NCBI GenBank assembly: GCA_964489245.1
Contig: CAZAXU010000020.1
Location: forward strand, 1 to 41,210
Direction of reading: 5' to 3'
Source of the DNA: CAZAXU01 sp964489245
GTDB lineage: Bacteria; Bacteroidota; Bacteroidia; Flavobacteriales; Flavobacteriaceae
DNA length: 41,210 bases
Of the stretch, positions 23,731 to 31,821 are shown one piece after another (position 1 is the stretch's first letter; every line of letters begins with the position of its first letter). A model generated the notes under the pieces. It saw nothing but the letters and a program-made list of their open reading frames with translations, was not told the origin of the DNA and made no database searches. Made by a program: the position numbers and the translations under genes.

Positions 23731-25032
23731 TTATTTTGCGCTCAAAATTATTTTTCGTGTTTGTTTCATTTTTCCCACAATTAGCTCGACAAAATATATT
23801 CCGCTCGAAAGATTTTTTGCAGAAAATTCCACTTCATGCAAACCTGCATTTTCTTTTTTATCTACAAGGGTTTTGATTTTTCTACCCAAGAAATCATAAA
23901 TCCTAACGATGACTTTTCCTCTAGTCGGGACTTGATATTTGATATGAGTCGTATGCTTAAAAGGATTTGGATAATTTTGAAACAGTTCTATATCGGGAGC
24001 AGATTCTGAAACATTTGTCGTACCTCCATTCCATCCGGCGAGACGAGCAAAAAGATGCCAGACGGCACGCCCTTTAAGCACACAATTAAGCCTTGCCAAA
24101 TTGCCGGGGCCATTTGAATGTGCGCAACTGCTGCATCCGCCATAACCGGCAACATTATCTCCGGTGGTGAGCCTATCCAATTCGCTATCGTCATGTGCAG
24201 CTATATATTCTGCCGCCCAATTTCCGTCTCTGGGGCCACTGTTATATGGAGGTGCATTGTCATAATAAAGTGCATCTGTCAAACGCTTATCCAAATAATA
24301 ATTTTGATCGGGATCATAGTTTTCAATATCTGAAAAGTCAAATAATATTCTATTGTGTGCGTTCACATGTGCTCTGATTTGTTCATTTCTGGAGTCAGAA
24401 GAATCTCCTTCTCCACCGCCGTTGGCATGCGCGGTCATAAAGACAAACTTGACAGGGTGTGCACCGGCTCTCGGATGTGTGCCACCCTCGCCAAATTGAT
24501 CAATCAGCCATTCCATACTGTTTAAATATCTTGGAATATTGTGTCCGCCGATATTACACCAAGACCACATAACTACATTAATATGATAGTTGTTGGTATT
24601 GTCCAGAAAATCATAAGTGTCTTCCGCCCAATCGGCAATACCGTCTCCATCAGAATCCTCATCACCCTGACTCAGGTCGGGTTTTCCCGAAATACCGTGG
24701 TCATCCAAACTTAGTGAGAGATTATCTCCGGTTGATGTATCTGTCCATTTATATTTGTCTCCAAAGCTCGGATAGCTTTCAAGAGCATTCATGCCCGAAA
24801 TCAATTGACTGCCGTGAGAGGTATGGTTATAGGCAATATGCAAATCGGCTTTTGCTTGTGTAATCCATGTATCCGGAATTTGTGACAAATCCGTTTGATT
24901 GTGTCCCACCACAAATCCATTTTGAGCATTACCGGATACGGGCAGGAAAGAAATAGCCAATGAAAATATGGCGAGATAGTTGAAAAAAGATACGGAAAAA
25001 ATCATATTTTTCCTGTTGATTGAAGCTTTCAT
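23731..25032 (-). CDS. Exported protein of unknown function with a T9SS sorting domain
   Basis: I do not recognise a named family. The 433-residue protein has a long signal peptide (positive KASINRK, then a hydrophobic core, cleavage near SGNAQ, residue 37). The core (about 40-340) has conserved-looking motifs: NHTSHGSQLISGM (69-81), an EF-hand/thrombospondin-3-like loop EDSDGDGIADWAED (125-138), VVMWSWCNIGGH (153-164), VFMTAHANGGG (197-207), CSSCAHSNGPG (300-310) and LKGRAVWHLFARLAGWNG. Residues 349-433 are a C-terminal T9SS type A sorting domain (ELFQNYPNPF to KIILSAK). It should be secreted or anchored at the surface by the T9SS. Clusters of His, Asp and Cys suggest a calcium-binding hydrolase or binding protein, but that is a guess. 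It has its own good promoter. Confidence 0.85.
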   Translation of the reverse strand: MKASINRKNMIFSVSFFNYLAIFSLAISFLPVSGNAQNGFVVGHNQTDLSQIPDTWITQAKADLHIAYNHTSHGSQLISGMNALESYPSFGDKYKWTDTSTGDNLSLSLDDHGISGKPDLSQGDEDSDGDGIADWAEDTYDFLDNTNNYHINVVMWSWCNIGGHNIPRYLNSMEWLIDQFGEGGTHPRAGAHPVKFVFMTAHANGGGEGDSSDSRNEQIRAHVNAHNRILFDFSDIENYDPDQNYYLDKRLTDALYYDNAPPYNSGPRDGNWAAEYIAAHDDSELDRLTTGDNVAGYGGCSSCAHSNGPGNLARLNCVLKGRAVWHLFARLAGWNGGTTNVSESAPDIELFQNYPNPFKHTTHIKYQVPTRGKVIVRIYDFLGRKIKTLVDKKENAGLHEVEFSAKNLSSGIYFVELIVGKMKQTRKIILSAK

Positions 25033-25071
25033 GATGTTGTGTTTTAGTTAAATTGTATACCTAATTAACTC

Positions 25072-25102
25072 CAAATTTACTGAAATATTATTTTAATTCC
25101 AA
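25072..25102 (-). promoter_or_regulatory. Promoter for the T9SS-exported protein gene
   Basis: On the minus strand, TTG (25102-25100), 20 bases, then TAAATTTG (25079-25072) match the Bacteroidota promoter pattern fully. The ATG at 25032 is 39 bases downstream. Confidence 0.7.
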
Positions 25103-25167
25103 ATTTTTGTATTACTAATATCGTGATTATCAGCATTTTCTAGAGAGTTTGTTTTTCTGCATTTTTT

Positions 25168-26403
25168 TTAATCATATTTCAGTACTCTAACCGGAGAAAT
25201 TTTGCTGATAATCAACACGGGAATCAGCAGCATGAGCAAGATGGCAAGCAATATGCTGCCATTCAGTAATATAATGTGTTTTAAGCTGATAAAAACAGGA
25301 GCGGTTTTGACGTAGTATGTTTCCGGATCCAAATGAATGAATTTGAACTTATCTTGTAGGAAAATCAATCCCAATCCGATGATATTTCCAATCAAAAGAC
25401 CGACTGAAATGATGTAAGATGCTTGGATCAAAAAAATGCGTTGCAATTTTTTATTGTTGCTTCCCAAGACTTTCATAACGGCAATAAATTGTCTTTTTTC
25501 CAGAATCATGACCAAGAGTGTTGTGATCATATTGAGTCCTGCAATGAAAATAATGATGACTAGGATAATCAAAATATTAAAGTCAAACATTTGCAGCCAA
25601 TTGAAAATCAGAGGATATTTGTCTATAATAGAGGTTGTGTTTAAAGTTGCAGAGGTGGCATCATAAATTTTATTTGTTTTTTCATTGATTTGACTGAAAT
25701 CATCTAAGACAACTTCAAAGCCACCCACCAACGTGTCATTCCATTTATATAGTTTTTGAACAATTCTGAGATCGCCAAGCACATAGGTTTTGTCAAAATC
25801 TTCAAATCCCGAATCATAAATTCCGGCAATTTTAAAAATTCTCAGTTGTGGTTTATCAGAATTTTTTTTCAGGAAGAAAGTATTGAATTTGTCGTTAATA
25901 TGAAGATTTAGCCTGTCTGAAACGGTTTTTGAAATAACAACGCTATCGTTATATTTTTTGCCTGAAAAGCTAGGAATATTTCCTTTAATCAGATAGGGAC
26001 GGAAAGCATCCCAATCATAATTTTTTTCGACACCTTTGAAAACAATTCCTTCAAAATCTTTTTCTGTTCTGATGATTCCACCAATGCTTGCATAGGCTTG
26101 CACGTTTTTGATGTTTGAAATATTTTTGAACTTCGGATAAAAATCTTGTTGTATACTCACAGGGTTGATTGTCAAGTCCGATTGGTTATTGTCGTAGTTT
26201 GAAATGATGATATGCCCTGAAAATGCAGAAATTTTTTCTCTGATTCTATGCTGCAGCCCAAATCCGGTTGCCATGGAAATCAACATAATGACCACCCCGA
26301 TACTAATAGAAATAAAGGCAATTTTTATTATAGGAGAAGAAATCTTATTTTTGCTTTCTCCGGACTTGATAAGACGGTTGGCAATGAAAAAATCTAAATT
26401 CAA
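25168..26403 (-). CDS. LolC/LolE-like ABC transporter permease (FtsX fold), TTG start
   Basis: This 411-residue inner membrane protein has one N-terminal transmembrane helix (IAFISISIGVVIMLISMATG), a large periplasmic domain (about residues 50-265) and three further helices (about 273-300, 325-350, 375-405). It ends ISPVRVLKYD, the usual end of MacB/LolCE-type permeases. Such proteins work with a LolD-type ATPase to pull lipoproteins from the inner membrane or act as mechanotransmitters; no ATPase gene is in the window. The start is TTG at 26403, giving the family's MNLDFFIANRL opening. The divergent namZ begins only 14 bases away, so its promoter must lie inside namZ; a -7 box occurs there. 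Confidence 0.88.
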   Translation of the reverse strand: MNLDFFIANRLIKSGESKNKISSPIIKIAFISISIGVVIMLISMATGFGLQHRIREKISAFSGHIIISNYDNNQSDLTINPVSIQQDFYPKFKNISNIKNVQAYASIGGIIRTEKDFEGIVFKGVEKNYDWDAFRPYLIKGNIPSFSGKKYNDSVVISKTVSDRLNLHINDKFNTFFLKKNSDKPQLRIFKIAGIYDSGFEDFDKTYVLGDLRIVQKLYKWNDTLVGGFEVVLDDFSQINEKTNKIYDATSATLNTTSIIDKYPLIFNWLQMFDFNILIILVIIIFIAGLNMITTLLVMILEKRQFIAVMKVLGSNNKKLQRIFLIQASYIISVGLLIGNIIGLGLIFLQDKFKFIHLDPETYYVKTAPVFISLKHIILLNGSILLAILLMLLIPVLIISKISPVRVLKYD

Positions 26404-26417
26404 AAACTAAAAATTTT

Positions 26418-27647
26418 ATGCAATCCAAAAATACATATTTATTTAGCATTATACTACTACTTTTAGTTTTTTCATGTAAAAGCCGAAAAGCGGAAGAAAT
26501 TGTTTTGGAAACTCAAAAAGAAATTTCAACAAAAAAAACAGACTCGGTAAATGCGGAGCAAAAAACAATTCTCCCGGGAGTTTTTCAAACAGAAATGTAT
26601 TTTCCCCTATTGAGACATCGAAAAGTGGCAGTGGTCGGCAACCAAACTTCTGTTATAGAAAAACATCATTTGATAGACAGTCTGTTGGTGGCAGGTATTG
26701 ATGTGGAGAAAGTTTTTGCCCCGGAGCATGGTTTTAGGGGACATGCTTCTGCAGGAGAACATGTCAAAAGCTCAATAGATATCAAAACCGGTTTACCCAT
26801 TATTTCATTGTATGGAAAACATAAAAAACCAACTCCCGAAGATTTAAAAAATATAGATATAATTGTTTTTGATATTCAAGATGTGGGTGCAAGATTTTAT
26901 ACTTATTTATCCACTTTGCACTATGTGATGGAAGCTGCTGCCGAGCAGCATATTCCTATAATTGTCTTGGACAGACCCAATCCCAATGCCGATTATATCG
27001 ATGGTCCGGTGATAGAAAATCAATATAAATCTTTTGTGGGTTTGCACCCTGTTCCAATTGTTTATGCCATGACCATTGGAGAATATGCCAAAATGCTGAA
27101 TGGAGAAGGCTGGCTAAAAAATGCTGTTCGGGCAGATTTAAAAATTATTCCGATTAAAAACTATAAGCATGGCAGTGTCTATCACTTGCCTGTCAAGCCG
27201 TCGCCCAACTTGCCCAATGATCAAGCCGTTGGATTGTATCCGTCTCTGTGCCTTTTTGAAGGAACCGATATCAGTGTAGGACGAGGTACGGATCTGCAAT
27301 TTCAGATTATAGGCTCCCCTGATTTGCCTGAATCTGATTTTTCTTTTATTCCTATGCCTAACATCGGATCAAAGTGGCCAATGCACCAAGGAAAAGTTTG
27401 TTATGGAAAAGATTTGTCCAAAATAAAAATTCCAAAGAAAATCAACTTGAAATGGATGATTTGGGCATATCAACATCATAAAAACAAATCAATTTTTTTC
27501 AACAAGTTCTTGGAGAAACTGATTGGAAATTCATCCTTTAGGCAGCAAATCAAAGCCGGAAAAACAGCCGAAGAAATCAGACAAACTTGGCGAGAAGGTA
27601 TTGAAGATTTCAAGAAAATCAGAACAAAGTATTTGATATATGAATAG
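26418..27647 (+). CDS. namZ: Exo-beta-N-acetylmuramidase NamZ (DUF1343), lipoprotein
   Basis: This 409-residue protein has a lipoprotein signal (lipobox VFSC, Cys20). The mature part matches DUF1343: VAVVGNQTSVIEKHHLIDSL, FAPEHGFRGHASAGEHV, VFDIQDVGARFYTYLSTL, VLDRPNPNADYIDGPV, and YPSLCLFEGTDISVGRGTDL. The family was shown to contain NamZ, which removes MurNAc from the non-reducing end of peptidoglycan fragments, a step in cell-wall recycling. A membrane-anchored periplasmic location fits. The ATG at 26418 is 14 bases from the divergent permease start, and no TAnnTTTG box lies just upstream, so its promoter is probably within the permease gene. Stop is 26 bases from the convergent lipoprotein gene. 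Confidence 0.93.
   Translation: MQSKNTYLFSIILLLLVFSCKSRKAEEIVLETQKEISTKKTDSVNAEQKTILPGVFQTEMYFPLLRHRKVAVVGNQTSVIEKHHLIDSLLVAGIDVEKVFAPEHGFRGHASAGEHVKSSIDIKTGLPIISLYGKHKKPTPEDLKNIDIIVFDIQDVGARFYTYLSTLHYVMEAAAEQHIPIIVLDRPNPNADYIDGPVIENQYKSFVGLHPVPIVYAMTIGEYAKMLNGEGWLKNAVRADLKIIPIKNYKHGSVYHLPVKPSPNLPNDQAVGLYPSLCLFEGTDISVGRGTDLQFQIIGSPDLPESDFSFIPMPNIGSKWPMHQGKVCYGKDLSKIKIPKKINLKWMIWAYQHHKNKSIFFNKFLEKLIGNSSFRQQIKAGKTAEEIRQTWREGIEDFKKIRTKYLIYE
26426..26433 (-). promoter_or_regulatory. Candidate promoter -7 box for the LolC/E-like permease, inside namZ
   Basis: On the minus strand TATTTTTG fits TAnnTTTG and lies 22 bases before the TTG start. It falls in codons 3-6 of the divergent namZ gene. No -33 TTG was found. 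Confidence 0.4.
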
Positions 27648-27673
27648 TTAATCTAGTTAGCATTTTAGCCTTA

Positions 27674-28156
27674 TTATTCATTTTTTCTTTCTTCTTTGAT
27701 GGCGTGGATAACAGAATTTATTTTTTTATTTGGAATAGTCATCGAGAGCACATAGTGTTTGATTAGCCATTTTCCGTTTTTTTTAATCAATACACCGGAA
27801 CCGCGACATTCACCCATCCAAGTGTCGAGCAACTCATCAAACCAAGCTGCTTTTTGCTCATGGTCAAAATGCAGATGACGTTGCTTGCTTTTAAAACGCC
27901 AAGCTTTTCCCTTGTCAAAATAAGGTTTCGCAAATTTTTGGAATGCCGTTTTTGTCCAAACTTCTGAAGCATCTGTTCCTACAAAAACCGAATTTTCATC
28001 CATTTTTTCAAAATATGCGTTGAAATTGGCGTCTGCTGCTGCTTGATGCCAATCATCCAAAACTTGATTAACATTTTCACTGTCTTGAACAATATTTTTA
28101 TGACTTGCACAACCGGCAAAAGACAAAATGCCGAGAAGGAAAATAATTTTTTTCAT
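27674..28156 (-). CDS. NTF2/SnoaL-like small lipoprotein
   Basis: This 160-residue protein has a lipoprotein signal (lipobox SFAGC, Cys16). The remainder fits the SnoaL-like NTF2 fold: VNQVLDDWHQAAADANFNAY opens the helical part, then YFEKMDENSVFVGTDASEVW and FDHEQKAAWFDELLDTW, ending in GSGVLIKKNGKWLIKHYVLS. Proteins of this fold bind or isomerise small molecules, and many are uncharacterised. The periplasmic location follows from the signal; no specific function can be given. It appears to be a single gene, with 142 bases to the next upstream gene and a convergent namZ downstream. Confidence 0.88.
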   Translation of the reverse strand: MKKIIFLLGILSFAGCASHKNIVQDSENVNQVLDDWHQAAADANFNAYFEKMDENSVFVGTDASEVWTKTAFQKFAKPYFDKGKAWRFKSKQRHLHFDHEQKAAWFDELLDTWMGECRGSGVLIKKNGKWLIKHYVLSMTIPNKKINSVIHAIKEERKNE

Positions 28157-28298
28157 TTGTTTGTTTTTTTAAATTCATTGATAATCTGCTGTTTATAATA
28201 TGCACTAACATTTGTTGCTTGTTGAATCGATTGTTTAATAAAACAGAACGCATCATTTAGTATATTGATTTGTGTTTCATTTGTAATTTTTAGAGAAT

Positions 28299-29543
28299 TT
28301 AATTAAGTCTTCCGAAGAACAGATAGGTGATAAATATAGCGGCAATAATACCGGCAATATCTGCAATGATGCCGGCAGTTGCTGCATAGCGCGTTTTTTT
28401 AATACCCACAGAGCCAAAATAAACAGCTAGAACATAGAAAGTGGTTTCTGTAGAGCCTTGTAAAATAGATGTAAGATGCCCGACAAACCCATCTACACCG
28501 TGGTTCACCCAACTTTCAACCATTGCTGCTCTGGCGCCGCCGCCGGTGAGTGGTTTCATAAATGCCGTGGGAAGTCCGTCAACGAATTTTGTATCTGTGC
28601 CGAGATGGGCAAAAATGAATCTGAAAAAATCTAAAAGATAATCCATTGCGCCGGAAGCAGTGAACACACCAATTGCAGCAAGCATAGCTACAAGATACGG
28701 AATAATGGTAACCGCCACTTGAAAACCATCTTTTGCCCCTTCGATAAAGGCATCATAAATATTGATTTTTTTGTAGAAGGCAACAGAAATGAACGAAACA
28801 ATGATGCTGAAGAGTAGAATATTACTTAACAGATTTGTGAATACGCTTATTTTTTCAGGGTCTTCAAGATAATATACATAACCTGCAATTCCGCCAATCA
28901 GCAATGTGGTGCCACCGAGATACAAACCTACCACCCGATTAAAAATGTTGATGCGTTGCACAAAACTTGTATATAAAAGTCCGACCAAGCTGGAAACAAA
29001 GGTGGCAATCAAAATGGGCAAAAACACATCGGTTGGGTTTATGGAGCCTTTCATGGCACGTAGGGCTAGAATACTCACCGGAATAAGCGTGAGTCCTGAA
29101 GTGTTGAGCACCAAAAACATGATTTGAGCATTGCTTGCCGTATCTTTTTTCGGATTGAGTTCTTGCAGGTCTTTCATGGCTTTGAGTCCCAATGGTGTAG
29201 CAGCATTGTCAAGGCCAAGCATATTGGCAGAAAAATTCATCATCATGGAACCGATTGCCGGATGGTTTTTAGGCACATCGGGAAATAGCTTAGTGAATAA
29301 TGGGCTGACAGCTTTGGCAAGAATATTAATCATTCCGCCTTTTTCTCCGATTTTCATGATTCCCATCCAGAGTGCAAGAATGCCGGTCAGACCCAAAGAA
29401 AGTTCAAAACCCAGCTTGGATCGTTCAAAAAGCGCTTTCATCATCACGGAAAAAATTTCGATATCTCCAAAAAATATCAATTTGATGAGTCCTACGATAA
29501 AAGCAATCAGAAAAAAGCCTACCCAAATATAATTCAGTGCCAT
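28299..29543 (-). CDS. SpmA/SpmB-type nucleoside recognition (Gate) domain membrane protein, fused form
   Basis: This 414-residue polytopic membrane protein joins two Gate domains, corresponding to spore maturation proteins SpmA and SpmB of Bacillus, in one chain. The first half has NHPAIGSMMMNFSANMLGLD and NAATPLGLKAMKDLQELN; the second has KDGFQVAVTIIPYLVAMLAA, LPTAFMKPLTGGGARAAMV and STETTFYVLAVYFGSVGI. The family also includes nucleoside transporters, but the substrate of Spm proteins is unknown and this organism shows no sign of sporulation. The fusion is widespread in Bacteroidota. The ATG at 29543 is chosen because it directly precedes the first hydrophobic helix (YIWVGFFLIAFIVG). Confidence 0.92.
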   Translation of the reverse strand: MALNYIWVGFFLIAFIVGLIKLIFFGDIEIFSVMMKALFERSKLGFELSLGLTGILALWMGIMKIGEKGGMINILAKAVSPLFTKLFPDVPKNHPAIGSMMMNFSANMLGLDNAATPLGLKAMKDLQELNPKKDTASNAQIMFLVLNTSGLTLIPVSILALRAMKGSINPTDVFLPILIATFVSSLVGLLYTSFVQRINIFNRVVGLYLGGTTLLIGGIAGYVYYLEDPEKISVFTNLLSNILLFSIIVSFISVAFYKKINIYDAFIEGAKDGFQVAVTIIPYLVAMLAAIGVFTASGAMDYLLDFFRFIFAHLGTDTKFVDGLPTAFMKPLTGGGARAAMVESWVNHGVDGFVGHLTSILQGSTETTFYVLAVYFGSVGIKKTRYAATAGIIADIAGIIAAIFITYLFFGRLN

Positions 29544-29641
29544 ATTTTTTTGTTTAAAAATAACCGGCAACTAAGATATAAAAAATATGACAGAATCATA
29601 CAAAGTGCAAACGATAGAAATAGTCGGGTTAAATAAAAAAA

Positions 29642-29665
29642 GCGGAGAATAATTTTATTCTCCGC
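29642..29665 (-). terminator. Strong terminator for the small exported-protein genes
   Basis: GCGGAGAATAA and its exact complement are separated by two bases (realistically a 10-bp stem with a 4-base loop). On the minus strand it is followed by a run of T, which makes it an intrinsic terminator for the gene ending at 29690. Confidence 0.9.
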
Positions 29666-29689
29666 CTTTCTGTCTATTTGTGTTGGAAA

Positions 29690-30106
29690 CTATTTTCCGC
29701 CGATTTTATCCAAAACAATATCAATTTTATCGTTGAGCGAAAATTCATAAATCATCCATTTTTTGTCGGGCTGATATAGTTTAAAATAGAACACAATGGG
29801 TTGTCGGTCATATTTGACAAGATAAATATACTTAACAAAACTGTTTCCTAATTTTTTTTTGTCGATAAGCTGATTGCCGTGATAGTTCCCCATTGATGCA
29901 GGCAAACTGTTGATTACTTCTACTACGTGATCGATATCTTTTTGTGCTTTGTTTGCCCATGGGTTGGTGGCATATAAATTTCTTACCGCCTTTTCAGGTT
30001 GCGTTTGATAGGACGAAAAGAATCTGTCAATCAGTTGTTTTGGAGTTTGTTGCGCTATGAGTATTCCTTGAAAACTCAGTAGTAAAATTAAAATATAATT
30101 TTTCAT
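29690..30106 (-). CDS. Small exported protein of unknown function
   Basis: This 138-residue protein has a signal peptide (MKNYILILLLSFQGILIAQ). The mature part begins QTPKQLIDRFFSSYQTQPEK and later has SFVKYIYLVKYDRQPIVFYF and KLYQPDKKWMIYEFSLND, which together look like a small NTF2-like or cystatin-like alpha-beta fold. I recall similar unnamed proteins in flavobacteria but know no function. No lipobox or T9SS domain is present, so it is probably periplasmic. It follows the 219-residue exported protein by 17 bases and ends 24 bases before a strong terminator, making it the last gene of a three-gene unit. Confidence 0.8.
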   Translation of the reverse strand: MKNYILILLLSFQGILIAQQTPKQLIDRFFSSYQTQPEKAVRNLYATNPWANKAQKDIDHVVEVINSLPASMGNYHGNQLIDKKKLGNSFVKYIYLVKYDRQPIVFYFKLYQPDKKWMIYEFSLNDKIDIVLDKIGGK

Positions 30107-30123
30107 TTGAATGGTTTTTTAAT

Positions 30124-30783
30124 TTAATCACAAATATTTTTTCCATAAACTGTTCCATCATATTTCAGCTCGGTAATTTCACCTGAATTCTGAACAAAAT
30201 ATATGGCTACTCTATATTGATTTCCTTCAGCATCCGTAAGAATTACTCCCTTATTGCCAACCACTTTATAGGTGCCGGAATAGCCGTTGTTTCCGCCATA
30301 ATATCCATCGCCGCCACCGCTATATGAACTCTCGCTTCCGTAGGTGTAATGTCCGCGACCGTCAAAAGTTATGCGTTGTGTGGTGGAATAGGAACTCGAG
30401 CCGCTATATCCTGAAGATGAATAAGTGCAAAAAGTTCCGTATAGTCTGTTGGCACCCGCTGTATTTGTATTTCTTCGTGAGATATTTGATTTTACTTTGG
30501 TTAAAATATAAGTGCCGACTCCTTCGACATACAGATATAATTTGTTTCCTTTGACCTGATATTTATATTGCATGCTGTCTCCATACTCATTATAAACATT
30601 GATTTTATTTCCTCGTACTTCATATTTATAAGAAGCACCTGCCATGGTCATGTTTTGCGGGCTAAAGCTTGTGATGCTGCCGTTGGAGGCTTTCCAATTG
30701 CCCATTAATTTCTTTTTTTGTGCATTGCCATTTATGCTCAACAAGAGTATGACGGCTGTGATGATGATGTTTTTTGTTTTCAT
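30124..30783 (-). CDS. Exported Gly/Ser/Tyr-rich protein of unknown function
   Basis: This 219-residue protein has a signal peptide (cleavage near INGNAQ). The N-terminal half (LMGNWKASNGSITSFSP, then YKYEVRGNKINVYNEYGDSM) resembles a lipocalin-like or DUF5640-like beta domain. The second half is a low-complexity Gly/Ser/Tyr segment (SSYSGGGDGYYGG and neighbours) followed by GYSGTYKVVGNKGVILTDAE. This second half resembles the end of the neighbouring interrupted lipoprotein, so the two share a C-terminal module. No T9SS sorting domain is seen. It lies 43 bases after the end of that neighbour and 17 bases before the next gene. Function is unknown. Confidence 0.8.
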   Translation of the reverse strand: MKTKNIIITAVILLLSINGNAQKKKLMGNWKASNGSITSFSPQNMTMAGASYKYEVRGNKINVYNEYGDSMQYKYQVKGNKLYLYVEGVGTYILTKVKSNISRRNTNTAGANRLYGTFCTYSSSGYSGSSSYSTTQRITFDGRGHYTYGSESSYSGGGDGYYGGNNGYSGTYKVVGNKGVILTDAEGNQYRVAIYFVQNSGEITELKYDGTVYGKNICD

Positions 30784-30826
30784 AAGAATTTATTTTATAC
30801 ATTGATATTTTGGGTTATTCGTTTTA

Positions 30827-31546
30827 TCAGTTACAATTAGGTCTTCCGGCGATGCCATATTTAGTACCGTTAATTTTCACGTAATCTCCTTGCACACGTG
30901 TGTAGGAATATTTGTGTGCTGATCCGTTTTTGATCATGACAATAGTACCGTGTTTCATATTTCCTTGGATGCGCTAGTGCCCCTGCTCTCCGTTTTGCGA
31001 AGCGGTTCCCCAGCCACCACCACTATATCCGGATTCTCCGGACTCATTATAGGTGCCGTTGGGACAAAGATTGATGGTGGTTTCCGAGCCTCCGGTTTGC
31101 CCTCCGCCCACAGCTGAAAATCGGTACAGTTTAACGGCAAAACGGCGTTGTAAATTAGCATCATTAGGTCCGTTGACCGATGCATTTCCTTTATTTCCGG
31201 CTTTTTCAATAGATTTTGCAAGCAGGGCAAGTTTTTGTTGGCTTTTTTGGAAATCGCGTTCGTTTTTGTGCCAAGAAACGAGCTTGTTGTTTTGTGCATT
31301 AAAATACATATCATAGGGTACTATGCCGACCCATTTTTGATGAAGTTTCCATCGTGCTATTTTTACATTTTGTTTTTGTTTCACGGTTTTTGGTTTTCCC
31401 AAAATTTTAGCCACTTGATTATAGGTCATTCCGGGATATAATTTGTCAAGTTTTTTATACGAATTGAAACCGGCACTTCCACAAGAGGAGAGTAGTGCTA
31501 TTGTCAATATAATAATGAAATTGGTTTTGTAAGAGTGTTTAGGCAT
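30827..31546 (-). pseudogene. BamE-like lipoprotein with shared C-terminal module, interrupted by in-frame TAG
   Basis: From the ATG at 31546 the frame encodes 190 residues and stops at TAG (30976-30974). The same frame continues for 48 more codons to TGA at 30829-30827. The N terminus is a lipoprotein signal (lipobox LLSSC, Cys22), followed by a SmpA/BamE-like segment (LYPGMTYNQVAKILGKPK). The C-terminal part is Gly-rich (ESGYSGGGWGTASQ). Across the stop, GH-stop-RIQGN aligns with GTYKVVGN of the downstream paralogue, and readthrough continues sensibly to VKINGTKYGIAG. A Trp (TGG) or Tyr codon was probably mutated to TAG. The product may be a truncated 190-residue lipoprotein, or the base may be a sequencing error. 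Function is unknown. Confidence 0.75.
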
Positions 31547-31809
31547 AAGGCTTATTTTAAATTAGACATTAATTTGATTTTTGCATAAAAATAGTTGTGA
31601 ATTATAGCATATAACAAATAAAACAGGTAAGAAATAGGTAAGGTGATGAGAAGAAACGAGTAATGAAAACGTAAGGATTTGATTTATAACACGTTTGCAA
31701 TCAACGAATTAAAAATAAAAAAAATGTTTTCTTTGTAAAGAAGATGCTCAAGATTAGAAATCGAGAAGAATATCAAGGTTTGTCTGAACTTTTTTGTTCA
31801 AACAAAATA
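31547..31809. other. Non-coding gap between nagX-like gene and the interrupted lipoprotein
   Basis: This 263-base AT-rich gap should contain the promoter for the leftward lipoprotein gene, but no exact TAnnTTTG box is seen near its start. Its left-hand feature on the map is a palindromic structure at 31772-31821 at the 3' end of the NagX-like gene. No open reading frame worth reporting was found. Confidence 0.6.
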
Positions 31810-31821
31810 TCACACCTTGAT
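31772..31821 (-). terminator. Nested inverted repeat at the 3' end of the NagX-like gene
   Basis: An 11-bp stem with one G-T or mismatch position (TTTGTCTGAAC at 31779-31789, GTTCAAACAAA at 31796-31806, 6-base T loop) sits inside outer arms ATCAAGGT / ACCTTGAT. The outer right arm includes the last codons of the gene. No T-run follows on the minus strand, so its role as terminator is uncertain. Confidence 0.4.

Noticed and set aside
28299..29543. Evidence of sporulation from SpmA/SpmB similarity
   Set aside because: The fused Gate-domain protein is widespread in non-sporulating Bacteroidota; no other sporulation gene is present.
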